A stretch of DNA of 41,364 bases from Pseudobutyrivibrio ruminis (GTDB lineage: Bacteria; Bacillota; Clostridia; Lachnospirales; Lachnospiraceae): contig SVES01000032.1 of assembly GCA_015057305.1 (NCBI GenBank), forward strand, positions 1-41,364, read 5' to 3'. A program made the position numbers and the translations under genes. Positions 7,694 to 17,266 of the stretch are shown piece by piece. Positions within the stretch are counted from its first letter, which is position 1, and each line of letters opens with the position of its first letter. The notes below the pieces were generated by a model. It ran no database searches and was not told the DNA's origin. It saw only the letters and a program-made list of their open reading frames with translations.

Positions 7694-10600
7694 ATGCTGA
7701 ATGTTGATAGTATAGGGAATATTACCTTTAATTTGGCCGCACTCATTATTAGTATAACTTGTATCCTCTACACATTGATTATGATGAAAAAGGCCAATCT
7801 AAGAAACCATGTGTTTATTGCAATGCTTGCTATTGTTACCTTGGACGCTCTTAGCGGAATTGGAACATACGCAGTTGATGGAGTCAGTTTGCCATTTCAA
7901 GCAAAGCTGTTCCTTTTTCATGTCTGTCATTTCTCATATTTTCTAACTCATTTTGCGATTGCTCCCCTCTTGGCTTTATACATAATTCTTTTTTGCGGAG
8001 TGGGATTTAGATTTTCAAAAAGAGCCAGAATCTTAAATACAATCCCATTTATAATAATGGAATTACTTATATTTTTGAATCCAATATTGGGCATGGTTTA
8101 TTCTATTGATGATAACCTGGTGTTTAATAGACGGTTTGGGGTTTATATCGCTTACGGAATCAGTGGATATTATATTCTGTTTGCAATAATTGCCCTGTTC
8201 CTTTATTTTAATACTGTTAACAAGCTGAAGCGTTATGCTATAGCTTATTTTTTCCTGCTTGTTATTGCAGGTACCTTGGTGCAAATGTTTTTCATTGGAA
8301 TCCGCTGTGAGCTAATGTGTGAGGCAATTGGCTTGCTGGGTTTGATGGTGGTTTTTGAAAATGATGACGATTGGAATGATACAACCTCAGGCACCTACAA
8401 CAGAACTGCCTTTATTCGAGATGTAAAAATTTATTTAAAATATGAAAGACCTGTTTGGGGAATTTGCGTAAGACTGGAAAATGCTGATTTGTATCGTAAG
8501 ATAACAGGCTACGATGAATATGAGCAAATTATTATGAATATTGGAATGTTTTTGAATTCCATTAACCCACGATTTTATGTATACAGAGTGAGCAGTTCTA
8601 ATTTTTACATACTCTGTCCTGAAATAGATGAAAAAGAGGCAAGCTTTGTTTCTGAAAAAATATTTGATAGATTTTCCAAGGAATGGATTCACGATGGAGG
8701 CAGCTTTTTGCTAAAGGCACTAATTATCGAGGTGCTGCTTCCAACTCAGATTTCGAGCTTGGATTATTTGTTGCTGCTGTCTGACTCAAACATGGATAAT
8801 GATGCTGACAAGGTATACTACAAAATAGAGGATTTGGATTTCCTTTTCAGACGCTCTGCCATAGAAAAGGCAATAGAACGAGGTCTTGCAAACAGAGATT
8901 TCGAAGTATACTATGTGCCAATTTATTCGGGAAATGGGTATTTGATTTGTGGCGCCGAGGCTGCATTGCATTTTAAGGACGAAGAGATTGGAGAGATATC
9001 GGCCGAGGAGTTTATACCTATTGCAACAGAAACAGGCATGGTATCAGAGCTTGGCTGGTTGTATATAGATGAAGTTTTTTATTTTCTTGGTGGAGGTATC
9101 ACCGAGGAAATGGGGCTTGAATTTGTTGTAATTAATCTGTCTTCAAGACAGGTTATTGAGGCTGATTTTATCGAAAGGGTACAGGCTCTTTTAAATAAGC
9201 ATAGAGTGGACCCTGGAAGAATAATTTTTAGCCTGACGGAGGCGGCCACTATAGCCAACAAAAGTGTGCTAGACAGAGAAATAGATTCACTGGCAAAAAT
9301 AGGAATAAGATTTTTAATGAATGATTACGGCAAGGAATTGTTTAGCATTAGGACAATTTTGCCAACATTTTTTGAGGGTGTGATAATTAAGGCAGAGCTT
9401 TTGCTGAATGCAGAAAACACATCTCAAAACAAAATCATAATAGATAACCGCATTGACATAATAAAGCAGATGGGGAAAAAGCTTATTGTTGATGGGGTAA
9501 ATACCCCAGAATTGATGTCTTATGTATCGGATATTAAGGCTGATTATCTTGAGGGAGATTATTTTTCAAAGTCCACAAGCAAGAATGAATTTATTGGAAT
9601 TTTAAGAGCTACAGAGCTGGCTAGAATGGAGGAGCGACGAGCAAAGGCGGCAAATGAGGCGAAGAGTAGCTTTTTGGCAAACATGTCTCATGAAATACGA
9701 ACTCCTATCAATGCTGTGTTGGGAATGAATGAGGTTATTTTAAGAGAATGTAAGGATAAGGACATTCTGAAATATGCGAGAAATATTGAAGGTGCTGGAA
9801 GAACTCTGCTTTCTCTTATAAATGATATTTTAGATTTTTCTAAGATTGAGGCTGGAAGTATGGAAATAGCAGAGGGAGAATATGAGCTATCATCTCTCCT
9901 TAACGATGTATATAACATGGTGAATATCCGGGCTGAAAAGAAGAATCTGAAGCTAAGATTTGATATAGACGAGAATACTTTAAATAATCTGTATGGTGAT
10001 GAAATGAGAATCAGACAGGTTATGGTAAATATCTTGAATAATGGAGTGAAGTATACAAATGAGGGGGAGGTTTCACTGTCATTAACAAGTGAAAAACTGT
10101 TTGAAGATAATGTTAATCTGAAATTTGAGGTTAAAGATTCTGGTATAGGAATAAAGCCAGAGGACATGGATTCGCTTTTTGATAAGTTTAAACGACTGGA
10201 CATTGATAAGAATAAAACCGTGGAAGGCAGTGGCTTGGGACTTGCAATCACCAGCTCTCTTATTGAGCTTATGCGGGGTACCATAAAGGTAGATAGTGTC
10301 TATGGAGAGGGTTCCACATTTTCTGTAGTTATACCTCAAAAAGCGTTATCTGACGAGCAGATAGGTGATTTTAAAACGAGAATTTCCCAGCTTGAGAGTG
10401 AGCAGCCTTATAGTCAGAGCTTCACAGCGCCAGATGCAAAAATCCTGGTGGTGGACGATACTCCAATGAATCATGTGGTAATCAAGGAGCTACTGAAGAA
10501 TATTAAGCTAGAGATAATTTCTGCAAAAAGTGGCAAGGAATGTTTGGAGCTTTCCCATGATAATAAATATGACATTATCTTTTTGGATTATCGAATGCCT

Positions 10601-11458
10601 GAGATGAATGGTGTGGAGACTTTGAATCATTTGAAAGCAGATGATAATGGAGCCAATAAGGATACACCAATTGTGGTGCTTACTGCTAATGCAATTTATG
10701 GGGCCAAAGAGGCTTTTATAAATGAGGGCTTTGACGCATATCTTTCCAAGCCTATTGATTCGAGGAAGCTGGAGGAAACCATATTACAGTTTTTGCCAAA
10801 GGACAAGGTGATTATATCGGAGGGTGAAAACGAAGATACTGAAGAAAATATAAAGGCTGATTCAGCATGGCTTGATAAATTGAACTACATTGACAAAAAT
10901 GAGGGGCTTAAGAATTGTGGAAGCGAAGAAAGCTATCTGAATATTATCAAGGTTTATTTTCAGTCCATAGAAATGAACCGAAAAAACATCACTGATGCAT
11001 TGGAAAATGAGAATTATAAGGATTATACCAGTTATGTTCATTCATTAAAAAGCACCTCAAAGACAATAGGCGCCATGGGACTTTCTTCACTGGCAAAGGA
11101 GATGGAGGATGCCGGAAATGCCAAGGAAGTAGATACAATAAAAAATGGAACAAAGCGACTTATGGAGTTGTACGCTACGGTGGAAAAGGAGCTATCGGCG
11201 ATAGAAGAAATATCAGGGGTAGCAGCAAAGGACGATGGTGGCGAGATTATTTCCACAGAAATGCTAATGGATGCTTATCAGACTATTCTAGAGGTTTGTG
11301 GAACTATGGATTATGACACATTAACCTATATTTTGACGTCACTTAGGCAGTACAGCTTGCCCGAAAGGGACGAAGCTATTATAAAGGCGATAGATGAAAA
11401 TGCATACAGATTGAATTGGGAGGAAATAAAGTCTATCGTCAATAAACGTATAAATTAA
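7694..11458 (+). CDS. Membrane hybrid histidine kinase with degenerate GGDEF and EAL domains, REC and HPt
   Basis: 1254-aa sensor. Order: about seven membrane helices (residues 10-222); GGDEF-like domain (230-375) whose signature is YRVSSSNFYIL, so no cyclase site; EAL-like domain (385-640) with EAL changed to EAA (421-423), DDFG changed to NDYG (543-546), the K.D pair changed to KAE (566-568) and EGV to DGV, so it should not cleave c-di-GMP; HisKA with His666 in MSHEIRTP; HATPase with N-box LNNGVKY, DSGIGI and GSGLGLAI (770-880); receiver with Asp965 and Lys1019; HPt with His1116 (YVHSLKST). All phosphorelay residues are intact. Inferred: the two decayed domains act as ligand-binding or signal-relay modules. 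The start has only a weak ribosome site. It leads a three-gene operon. Confidence 0.9.
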   Translation: MLNVDSIGNITFNLAALIISITCILYTLIMMKKANLRNHVFIAMLAIVTLDALSGIGTYAVDGVSLPFQAKLFLFHVCHFSYFLTHFAIAPLLALYIILFCGVGFRFSKRARILNTIPFIIMELLIFLNPILGMVYSIDDNLVFNRRFGVYIAYGISGYYILFAIIALFLYFNTVNKLKRYAIAYFFLLVIAGTLVQMFFIGIRCELMCEAIGLLGLMVVFENDDDWNDTTSGTYNRTAFIRDVKIYLKYERPVWGICVRLENADLYRKITGYDEYEQIIMNIGMFLNSINPRFYVYRVSSSNFYILCPEIDEKEASFVSEKIFDRFSKEWIHDGGSFLLKALIIEVLLPTQISSLDYLLLLSDSNMDNDADKVYYKIEDLDFLFRRSAIEKAIERGLANRDFEVYYVPIYSGNGYLICGAEAALHFKDEEIGEISAEEFIPIATETGMVSELGWLYIDEVFYFLGGGITEEMGLEFVVINLSSRQVIEADFIERVQALLNKHRVDPGRIIFSLTEAATIANKSVLDREIDSLAKIGIRFLMNDYGKELFSIRTILPTFFEGVIIKAELLLNAENTSQNKIIIDNRIDIIKQMGKKLIVDGVNTPELMSYVSDIKADYLEGDYFSKSTSKNEFIGILRATELARMEERRAKAANEAKSSFLANMSHEIRTPINAVLGMNEVILRECKDKDILKYARNIEGAGRTLLSLINDILDFSKIEAGSMEIAEGEYELSSLLNDVYNMVNIRAEKKNLKLRFDIDENTLNNLYGDEMRIRQVMVNILNNGVKYTNEGEVSLSLTSEKLFEDNVNLKFEVKDSGIGIKPEDMDSLFDKFKRLDIDKNKTVEGSGLGLAITSSLIELMRGTIKVDSVYGEGSTFSVVIPQKALSDEQIGDFKTRISQLESEQPYSQSFTAPDAKILVVDDTPMNHVVIKELLKNIKLEIISAKSGKECLELSHDNKYDIIFLDYRMPEMNGVETLNHLKADDNGANKDTPIVVLTANAIYGAKEAFINEGFDAYLSKPIDSRKLEETILQFLPKDKVIISEGENEDTEENIKADSAWLDKLNYIDKNEGLKNCGSEESYLNIIKVYFQSIEMNRKNITDALENENYKDYTSYVHSLKSTSKTIGAMGLSSLAKEMEDAGNAKEVDTIKNGTKRLMELYATVEKELSAIEEISGVAAKDDGGEIISTEMLMDAYQTILEVCGTMDYDTLTYILTSLRQYSLPERDEAIIKAIDENAYRLNWEEIKSIVNKRIN

Positions 11459-11470
11459 GGAGACACTTTT

Positions 11471-12232
11471 ATGGACAAGAAACAAATTTTATTAGTTCAG
11501 CCTGCAGAAACATTTATGGTAAATGCTATAAAGGACAATCTTGTAAAGGCAGGCTTTAGAGTGGAGACGGCAAAATATACAACCTCTAGCGTGGGTAATG
11601 CTGTGGGGGATTCACTTCTAATTATTTTGTACACCGATGCAGATGTGGAAACACATGACGATGTTTTTGTGTACCTAAAGGATTTATGCCTGGAGGACAA
11701 CCGCAGAATTATTATTATTGGAGAGCGAGTAGCATTTGATTTTGCACACAAGTTTATTCCTAAGGAGGACATTGCTTTTGAACTGCCAAGGCCACTTGAT
11801 ATGCAAGATCTTGTGGAGAAAGCGCTGATGGTTACATCAGACGAATATGAACAGCAGCGGAGAAAATGCATACTGATAATTGATGATGACCCTACATTTT
11901 TGCAGATGATGAGGGAGATGCTAAAGGTGAAATATCGAGTAGGCATGGCAAATTCTGGAGCACAGGCTATATCATGGCTTACAAGTAATCACGCAGATCT
12001 GATTCTTTTGGATTATGACATGCCTGTTTTGGACGGTCCAAAGGTAATGGAAATGCTAAAGCAGGAAAGCTTCTCCTCTGATATTCCAGTTATGTTTCTT
12101 ACAGGTAAAAATGACAGAGAATCTGTGACCAGTGTATTGTCCTTGAAGCCTGTGGATTACCTGCTAAAATCAATCAGCAAACCAAAGCTTTTGTCTACAC
12201 TTGATAAATTTTTCAAGTCGAGGGAAAACTAA
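11471..12232 (+). CDS. Two-receiver response regulator (pseudo-REC + REC)
   Basis: 253 aa, two receiver folds and no output domain. Receiver 2 (residues 131-250) is complete: acid pocket DDD (138-140), phosphoacceptor Asp181 in LILLDYDMP, Thr211 and Lys233. Receiver 1 (1-125) keeps the hydrophobic pattern but has QP where the acid pair should be, and no Asp at the expected phosphorylation strand (LLIILYTDAD), so it is a pseudo-receiver. Such CheY-like proteins usually shuttle phosphate or regulate by protein contact. It begins 12 bases after the hybrid kinase with AAGGAGA, and its stop overlaps the next start (TAATG), so the three genes are translated together. The likely phosphodonor is the HPt of the upstream kinase. 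Confidence 0.88.
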   Translation: MDKKQILLVQPAETFMVNAIKDNLVKAGFRVETAKYTTSSVGNAVGDSLLIILYTDADVETHDDVFVYLKDLCLEDNRRIIIIGERVAFDFAHKFIPKEDIAFELPRPLDMQDLVEKALMVTSDEYEQQRRKCILIIDDDPTFLQMMREMLKVKYRVGMANSGAQAISWLTSNHADLILLDYDMPVLDGPKVMEMLKQESFSSDIPVMFLTGKNDRESVTSVLSLKPVDYLLKSISKPKLLSTLDKFFKSREN

Positions 12233-14181
12233 TGTATTCAATAGAACTTTCTAACACGGGTACTGCGACCTTTAGAATTGCCGCAATCATAATAAGCTTT
12301 ACTTGCGTTTTCTACACCCGCTTATTGCAAAGAAAAGGTGAAAGAAGCCGCCTGTTTTTGATGCTTTTGTATATCATGTTGATAGATTCCTTTGTAGGCT
12401 TTGGTACGGATATGCTAGCACAAAGCTCCATGTCTTATACACTGAGGCTGATATTCTGCAATCTTTTGCAGATGATTTACTTTTCCACTCACTTTGCCAT
12501 GGTGTATTTGTTCTATCTTTACATTATACATGTGTGCAAACTCACTTATAAATATTCAGCAAAGGCCAGGAAAATTATGGCAACACCGATTATAGCTACA
12601 GAGGCCTTGCTTTTATCTAATCCTGCAACAGGAGTTATTTTTCATTTTGACAATACAATGACCTTTCACCGAGGGGTTGGTACATATATAGCTTATTTTG
12701 TAAGCGCTTGCTATTTTATTCAATGTGTATACATACTTGTTAAATACTGGCGAACAATAAATCAGGTGAAAAAGCTTGCAATGTTTTATTTCTTATCTCT
12801 GGCTGCCCTTGGAATATTGATACAGATGGTTTTTCCAGATATTATCTGCGAGCTGCTGTGTGAATCAATTGGTCTAATGGGGCTGATGGTTATGATAGAA
12901 AAAGAGGATGACAAAATCGACGCCATCACAAAGGCATACAATCGAGCAGCTCTTGTAAATGACTTGAAAAGCCTGATAAGCATGAACATTCCATTCAAAA
13001 TAATATGTATGCGAATAGATAATTCCGAGGTTTATCGTAGATTGACTGGTTATGAAAGCTTTGATGTAATATTGGTAAAGCTTACAGGATTTTTGATGGA
13101 TATTGCTGGGGAAAATAATGTATATAGAAATGGGGATGCCAGCTTTTTTATTCTGCTTCCAAAGGCATCAGCAAGAGAAATGCTTGATATGGCAAAAGGT
13201 ATTGAGGGCAGATTTAAGGATGGATTTGCAGCTGCCTCTGGCACTTTGAATTTAAATGAAAGTATTCTTTGCGCAAGCTTCCCAGAGCAATTGGATACGC
13301 CAGAAGATATTATATTACTAGCTGATGTACCATTTGAAAGTAATAGTGAAAACAGTATTTTCATTAATAAGGAGTTGGATTTTCTTATTAGAAATATTGC
13401 CATAGAAAAGGCAATTTCCCAGGGGATTTCGGAGCAGAATTTTCAGGTGTATTATCAACCTATTTATGGGAAAAAATGCGGCTGCATTAAGGCTATGCAG
13501 GCACTGTTAAAGCTTCATGACTCTAGGTTGGGAAATATTAATTACAATGAATTTATGCCAATAGCAGAAAGAGCAGGCTTTGCAGACACTCTGGAGGCTC
13601 GAATGATAGAGAGCATATTCAGGTTTGTTGGTGAGGAAGTGGAAACTAGGGATTTGAACCTGGACTATGTGTTGATACATTTAATGTCGGTAAAGGTTTT
13701 GAACAAGAGTCTTGTTGAAACCATTATGGGGCTTAAATACAAATACAACATAAATCCTGCCCATATAGTTTTTGACATTGATGATTCCATTTTGAATTTT
13801 AGCAATGAAAATTTGGCGTATGTATTGAATGAATTATATGAAGGTGGATTTTCACTATTTCTTGGCAATTATGATATTTCAAATCTTGGGCAAAATGAGG
13901 AAGCCCTTAGCAAGTTTAGAGGAGTAGTACTGACTGCATGGAAATTCCTGGATGAAAGTATAATAGATCAGGGACAGGTGGTATTAAGAAACAGGACAGA
14001 CATGCTGAGCCAGCTGAATAAGCAGATAATAATCACAGGCGTAGATAATTATGTATTATACGAAGGTATCACGGAATCTTCTGGTGAATACATGTCTGGA
14101 AAGTATCTGTCGGAGCCACTTTCTAGAGAGGAGATTATAGACAAATTCAACAATGAGGACAGGGTAGTGCCTCCTTTATAG
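12232..14181 (+). CDS. Membrane protein with decayed GGDEF-EAL domains, paralogue of the kinase N-terminus
   Basis: 649 aa, colinear with residues 1-640 of the hybrid kinase two genes upstream: about seven membrane helices (10-222), GGDEF-like (228-375) and EAL-like (390-635) domains. It lacks kinase, REC and HPt. The active sites are more decayed than in its paralogue: GGDEF is RNGDASF (299-305), EAL is QAL (423-425), the Asn ligand strand reads LIHLMS, the TE motif is IDD, DDFG is GNYD (545-548), K.D is absent (VVLTAWK) and EGV is TGV. Shared landmarks include IICELLCESIGLMGLM and ITGYD/LTGYE. Inferred: tandem duplication followed by loss of the kinase part; it may be a co-receptor or decoy partner. 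Catalysis is very unlikely. Confidence 0.85.
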   Translation: MYSIELSNTGTATFRIAAIIISFTCVFYTRLLQRKGERSRLFLMLLYIMLIDSFVGFGTDMLAQSSMSYTLRLIFCNLLQMIYFSTHFAMVYLFYLYIIHVCKLTYKYSAKARKIMATPIIATEALLLSNPATGVIFHFDNTMTFHRGVGTYIAYFVSACYFIQCVYILVKYWRTINQVKKLAMFYFLSLAALGILIQMVFPDIICELLCESIGLMGLMVMIEKEDDKIDAITKAYNRAALVNDLKSLISMNIPFKIICMRIDNSEVYRRLTGYESFDVILVKLTGFLMDIAGENNVYRNGDASFFILLPKASAREMLDMAKGIEGRFKDGFAAASGTLNLNESILCASFPEQLDTPEDIILLADVPFESNSENSIFINKELDFLIRNIAIEKAISQGISEQNFQVYYQPIYGKKCGCIKAMQALLKLHDSRLGNINYNEFMPIAERAGFADTLEARMIESIFRFVGEEVETRDLNLDYVLIHLMSVKVLNKSLVETIMGLKYKYNINPAHIVFDIDDSILNFSNENLAYVLNELYEGGFSLFLGNYDISNLGQNEEALSKFRGVVLTAWKFLDESIIDQGQVVLRNRTDMLSQLNKQIIITGVDNYVLYEGITESSGEYMSGKYLSEPLSREEIIDKFNNEDRVVPPL

Positions 14182-14246
14182 TTTATTTAAAAGCATTGGT
14201 TTAACTGAATAGGGTGGCAAGAAATACCTAACCTATGATAGAATGT

Positions 14247-14279
14247 AAGATGTAGTTTTGGAGACTACATCTTATTTTA
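14247..14279 (+). terminator. Hairpin after the sensory operon
   Basis: AAGATGTAGT (14247-14256) pairs perfectly with ACTACATCTT (14264-14273), then ATTTTAT. It lies directly before the ribosome site of the next gene, so it may either end the sensory operon or sit in the 5' leader of DUF1836-pcrA. Confidence 0.6.
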
Positions 14280-14291
14280 TTTGGAGGATTT

Positions 14292-14927
14292 ATGGATAAT
14301 ACAAAAAAAAGATTAAATGATATATTACATCAATTGGCTGAAATCGATTATGTACATCCAGATGATATTCCTAATATAGATTTGTACATGGATCAGGTTC
14401 TAACCTTTTTGGATCAGGAGCTAGGCACAGTCCGGGAAGCTACAGAAGACAAGGCCATGACAAAGACAATGATAAATAATTATACAAAAAATCAGATACT
14501 GCCATCTCCTGAAAAGAAAAAATATTCTAGGGATCACATGCTGAATTTGATTTTTATATATTATCTAAAGAATTTTCTTTCAATGAAGGATATTAAAAGC
14601 ATATTAGACCCTATCAATGAAAGATATTTTGGTTCTGATGAGGGCTTGGGATTTTTTGATATTTATTCTGCAATGGTTGGCTACGAAAGCAAGGTTGCAA
14701 AGGATGTTACCAAGGATATTATTAGAAAATACAATCTTAGTAAAGAAGCCTTTCTAGACCAGGAGGAGGAATCCAGAAATGAACTTCAGGAATTTACCTT
14801 TATATGCGAGCTGGCATTTGATGTCTTTGTTAAGAAGATGATGATTGAGCAATTTATTGCTGGCAGGGAAGCAAAGGAAAAAAATACTTCTGAGAATGGT
14901 TCAGAAGAAAAAACAAAGGAAAAATAG
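14292..14927 (+). CDS. DUF1836 domain protein
   Basis: 211-aa soluble protein. The segment IPNIDLYMDQVLTFLDQEL (about residues 24-42) followed by TKTMINNYTKNQILPSPEKKKYS (about 64-86) is the DUF1836 signature: a MerR-like winged-helix front, with the NYTK..LP motif as recognition region, then a helical body with IFIYYLKN. Members are probable DNA-binding regulators. The last 25 residues are a Glu/Lys-rich tail. A strong ribosome site TTTGGAGG precedes the ATG. It is 17 bases upstream of pcrA and probably in one transcript. Target unknown. Confidence 0.75.
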   Translation: MDNTKKRLNDILHQLAEIDYVHPDDIPNIDLYMDQVLTFLDQELGTVREATEDKAMTKTMINNYTKNQILPSPEKKKYSRDHMLNLIFIYYLKNFLSMKDIKSILDPINERYFGSDEGLGFFDIYSAMVGYESKVAKDVTKDIIRKYNLSKEAFLDQEEESRNELQEFTFICELAFDVFVKKMMIEQFIAGREAKEKNTSENGSEEKTKEK

Positions 14928-14944
14928 ATAAGGAATTATAGGTT

Positions 14945-17266
14945 ATGGATTTAAGTATGTTAAACGATAAGCAGCGTGAAGGTGTTGAAACCACGGAAGG
15001 GCCAGTGCTTATCTTGGCTGGCGCTGGCTCTGGAAAGACTAGAGTGCTTACACATCGTGTTGCTTATTTGATAGAGCAAGGGGTAATGCCCTATAACATT
15101 ATGGCTATCACCTTTACTAACAAGGCTGCCCGTGAAATGCGTGAGCGTATTGATAATATAGTAGGCTTTGGATCTGATGGTGTATGGGTTGCCACATTTC
15201 ATGCATCTTGTGTAAGAATACTAAGGCGATTTTGCGAGAGGCTGGGGCAAGGATATACCAGCAATTTTACTATTTATGATACAGATGATTGTAAGACTTT
15301 GATGAAGGATATTTGCAAATATCTTCAGATAGACACTAAGCAGTTTAAGGAACGTACATTTTTAAATGTGATTTCGGATGCTAAAAATAAATTAATTGGT
15401 CCTGAGGAATTCACCAATCGGGCCATGGGTGATTACAACATGACCCGACAGGCATCAGTTTATAGGGAGTATCAGGCAAGACTTCGTCAGAATAATGCAT
15501 TTGATTTCGACGATTTGATTATGAAGACAGTAGAGCTTCTTCGTTTGGATGGAGAAGTTAGGGCATACTACAACGACAAGTTTAAATACATCATGGTGGA
15601 TGAGTATCAGGATACCAATGCGGCCCAGTTTGAACTTGTTCGCTTGCTTATAGGGGGTGCTCAGAATCTGTGTGTTGTAGGTGATGATGACCAGTCCATT
15701 TACAAATTCCGTGGAGCAGATATTTATAATATTTTGAATTTCGAACAGCATTTTCCAGCAGCTCACGTTATAAAGCTGGAACAGAATTACCGAAGCACAG
15801 GTAATATTTTGGACGCCGCAAATGCTGTTATTGCAAATAACGAAGGTCGTAAGGAAAAGGCTCTTTGGACTGAGGAAGAGGCTGGAGATAAGATTCAGTT
15901 TCAACAGTTTGATAGTGCTTACGAGGAGGCTAGTTACATTGCTAGCAATATAGCAGGCTATGTCCGCAAGGGCGAGGCTGATTACAGGGACTGCGCAATC
16001 CTATATCGTACTAATGCCCAATCCCGTCTGATAGAAGAAAAGATGATATACGAGGGCATACCCTACAAGATTGTGGGCGGCGTTAATTTCTACAGCCGTA
16101 AGGAAATCAAGGATGTCCTTGCATACCTTAAGACAGTTGATAATGGGGCGGATGATATTGCTGTTCAGCGAATAATTAACATACCAAAGAGAGGTATTGG
16201 CGCTACTTCAATTGCAAAGGTGTCTGATTATGCTAGAGAGCATGGCCTCAATTTCTATGAAGCACTTATACACGCAAATGATATTCCATCTATTGGAAAG
16301 GCTGCAGTTAAGATTAAGGGCTTCACAGACTTAGTGGAAAAGCTTAGAAGGATTGCCAACGAGGAATCTGTTTCTGCTTTGGTTGAGGAAATATTGGACC
16401 AGACAGATTATGTGGCAGAGCTCAGAGCAGAGGGTACAGATGAGGCTAAGGCTCGTATCGAAAATATCGACGAGTTACTTACCAAGGCAGTTGCCTACGA
16501 AAAGGATGCAAGGGATGATGGCAATGAGCCTACACTTTCTGGATTTTTAGAGGATGTTGCACTTGTTGCTGATATAGATAGCTATGAGGAAAGTGATAAC
16601 TATGTAGTTCTTATGACACTCCATGGCGCGAAGGGCTTGGAATTTCCACGTGTTTACATGGCTGGTATGGAGGATGGATTATTCCCAGGCCAGGGTGCAA
16701 TTTTTGATGGAGGCGGTGCCGATTCTGAATTGGAGGAAGAAAGGCGTCTTGCTTATGTAGGAATTACCCGTGCCAGAGAGCATCTAACAATGACAGCTTC
16801 TAGGATGCGTATGATTCGTGGTGAAACCCAGTTCCATAAGATTTCTCGCTTTGTTAAGGAAATTCCAGAGGAACTGGTGGAGGGTAATCTTTGGGAGCCT
16901 AAGCCTATGGAAGACTATTCAAGCACTCCTATTGGAGAGTACTCTGTTTATCAGAAGCCTTCTGGCAGAGGTCCAGCTATTGCCACTAGCTACGGTGACA
17001 ACAAGCGTTCCTTCAGAGATTCCTTCAAGAGTAACGTATATACGGTAGGAAGTTCCACTACTGCAGTTGCCAACAAAAACGGAACCAAGATAGAAAAAGC
17101 AGAATTAGAATATGGTATTGGCGACAGAGTAAGCCATATCAAATTTAAAGAAGGTACAGTAAAGGACATTATCGACGAAGGTCGAGACTACGAGGTCACA
17201 GTAGACTTCGACGGCGTCGGTGTAAAGAAAATGTTCGCATCCTTCGCAAAATTACGTAGAATTTAA
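14945..17266 (+). CDS. pcrA: ATP-dependent DNA helicase PcrA (UvrD/Rep family)
   Basis: 773-aa superfamily 1A 3'-5' helicase used in repair, replication restart and rolling-circle replication. Seen: Q motif LNDKQREGV, Walker A AGAGSGKTRVLTHR (residues 26-39), motif Ia ITFTNKAAREMRER, Walker B VDEYQDTN (about 219-226), motif III VVGDDDQSIYKFRGAD, motif IV LEQNYRST, motif V MTLHGAKGLEFP and motif VI YVGITRARE. The C-terminus carries the usual RNA-polymerase-binding Tudor-like tail (GDRVSHIKFKEGTVKDI). Length is normal. ATG is preceded by AAGGAATTATAGG. It follows DUF1836, and a structured RNA starts on the base after its stop codon. Confidence 0.97.
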   Translation: MDLSMLNDKQREGVETTEGPVLILAGAGSGKTRVLTHRVAYLIEQGVMPYNIMAITFTNKAAREMRERIDNIVGFGSDGVWVATFHASCVRILRRFCERLGQGYTSNFTIYDTDDCKTLMKDICKYLQIDTKQFKERTFLNVISDAKNKLIGPEEFTNRAMGDYNMTRQASVYREYQARLRQNNAFDFDDLIMKTVELLRLDGEVRAYYNDKFKYIMVDEYQDTNAAQFELVRLLIGGAQNLCVVGDDDQSIYKFRGADIYNILNFEQHFPAAHVIKLEQNYRSTGNILDAANAVIANNEGRKEKALWTEEEAGDKIQFQQFDSAYEEASYIASNIAGYVRKGEADYRDCAILYRTNAQSRLIEEKMIYEGIPYKIVGGVNFYSRKEIKDVLAYLKTVDNGADDIAVQRIINIPKRGIGATSIAKVSDYAREHGLNFYEALIHANDIPSIGKAAVKIKGFTDLVEKLRRIANEESVSALVEEILDQTDYVAELRAEGTDEAKARIENIDELLTKAVAYEKDARDDGNEPTLSGFLEDVALVADIDSYEESDNYVVLMTLHGAKGLEFPRVYMAGMEDGLFPGQGAIFDGGGADSELEEERRLAYVGITRAREHLTMTASRMRMIRGETQFHKISRFVKEIPEELVEGNLWEPKPMEDYSSTPIGEYSVYQKPSGRGPAIATSYGDNKRSFRDSFKSNVYTVGSSTTAVANKNGTKIEKAELEYGIGDRVSHIKFKEGTVKDIIDEGRDYEVTVDFDGVGVKKMFASFAKLRRI

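Noticed and set aside
9688..10339. Long minus-strand frames inside the hybrid kinase gene
   Set aside because: Antisense shadows with Ser/Phe/Leu-rich low-complexity translation and no ribosome site.
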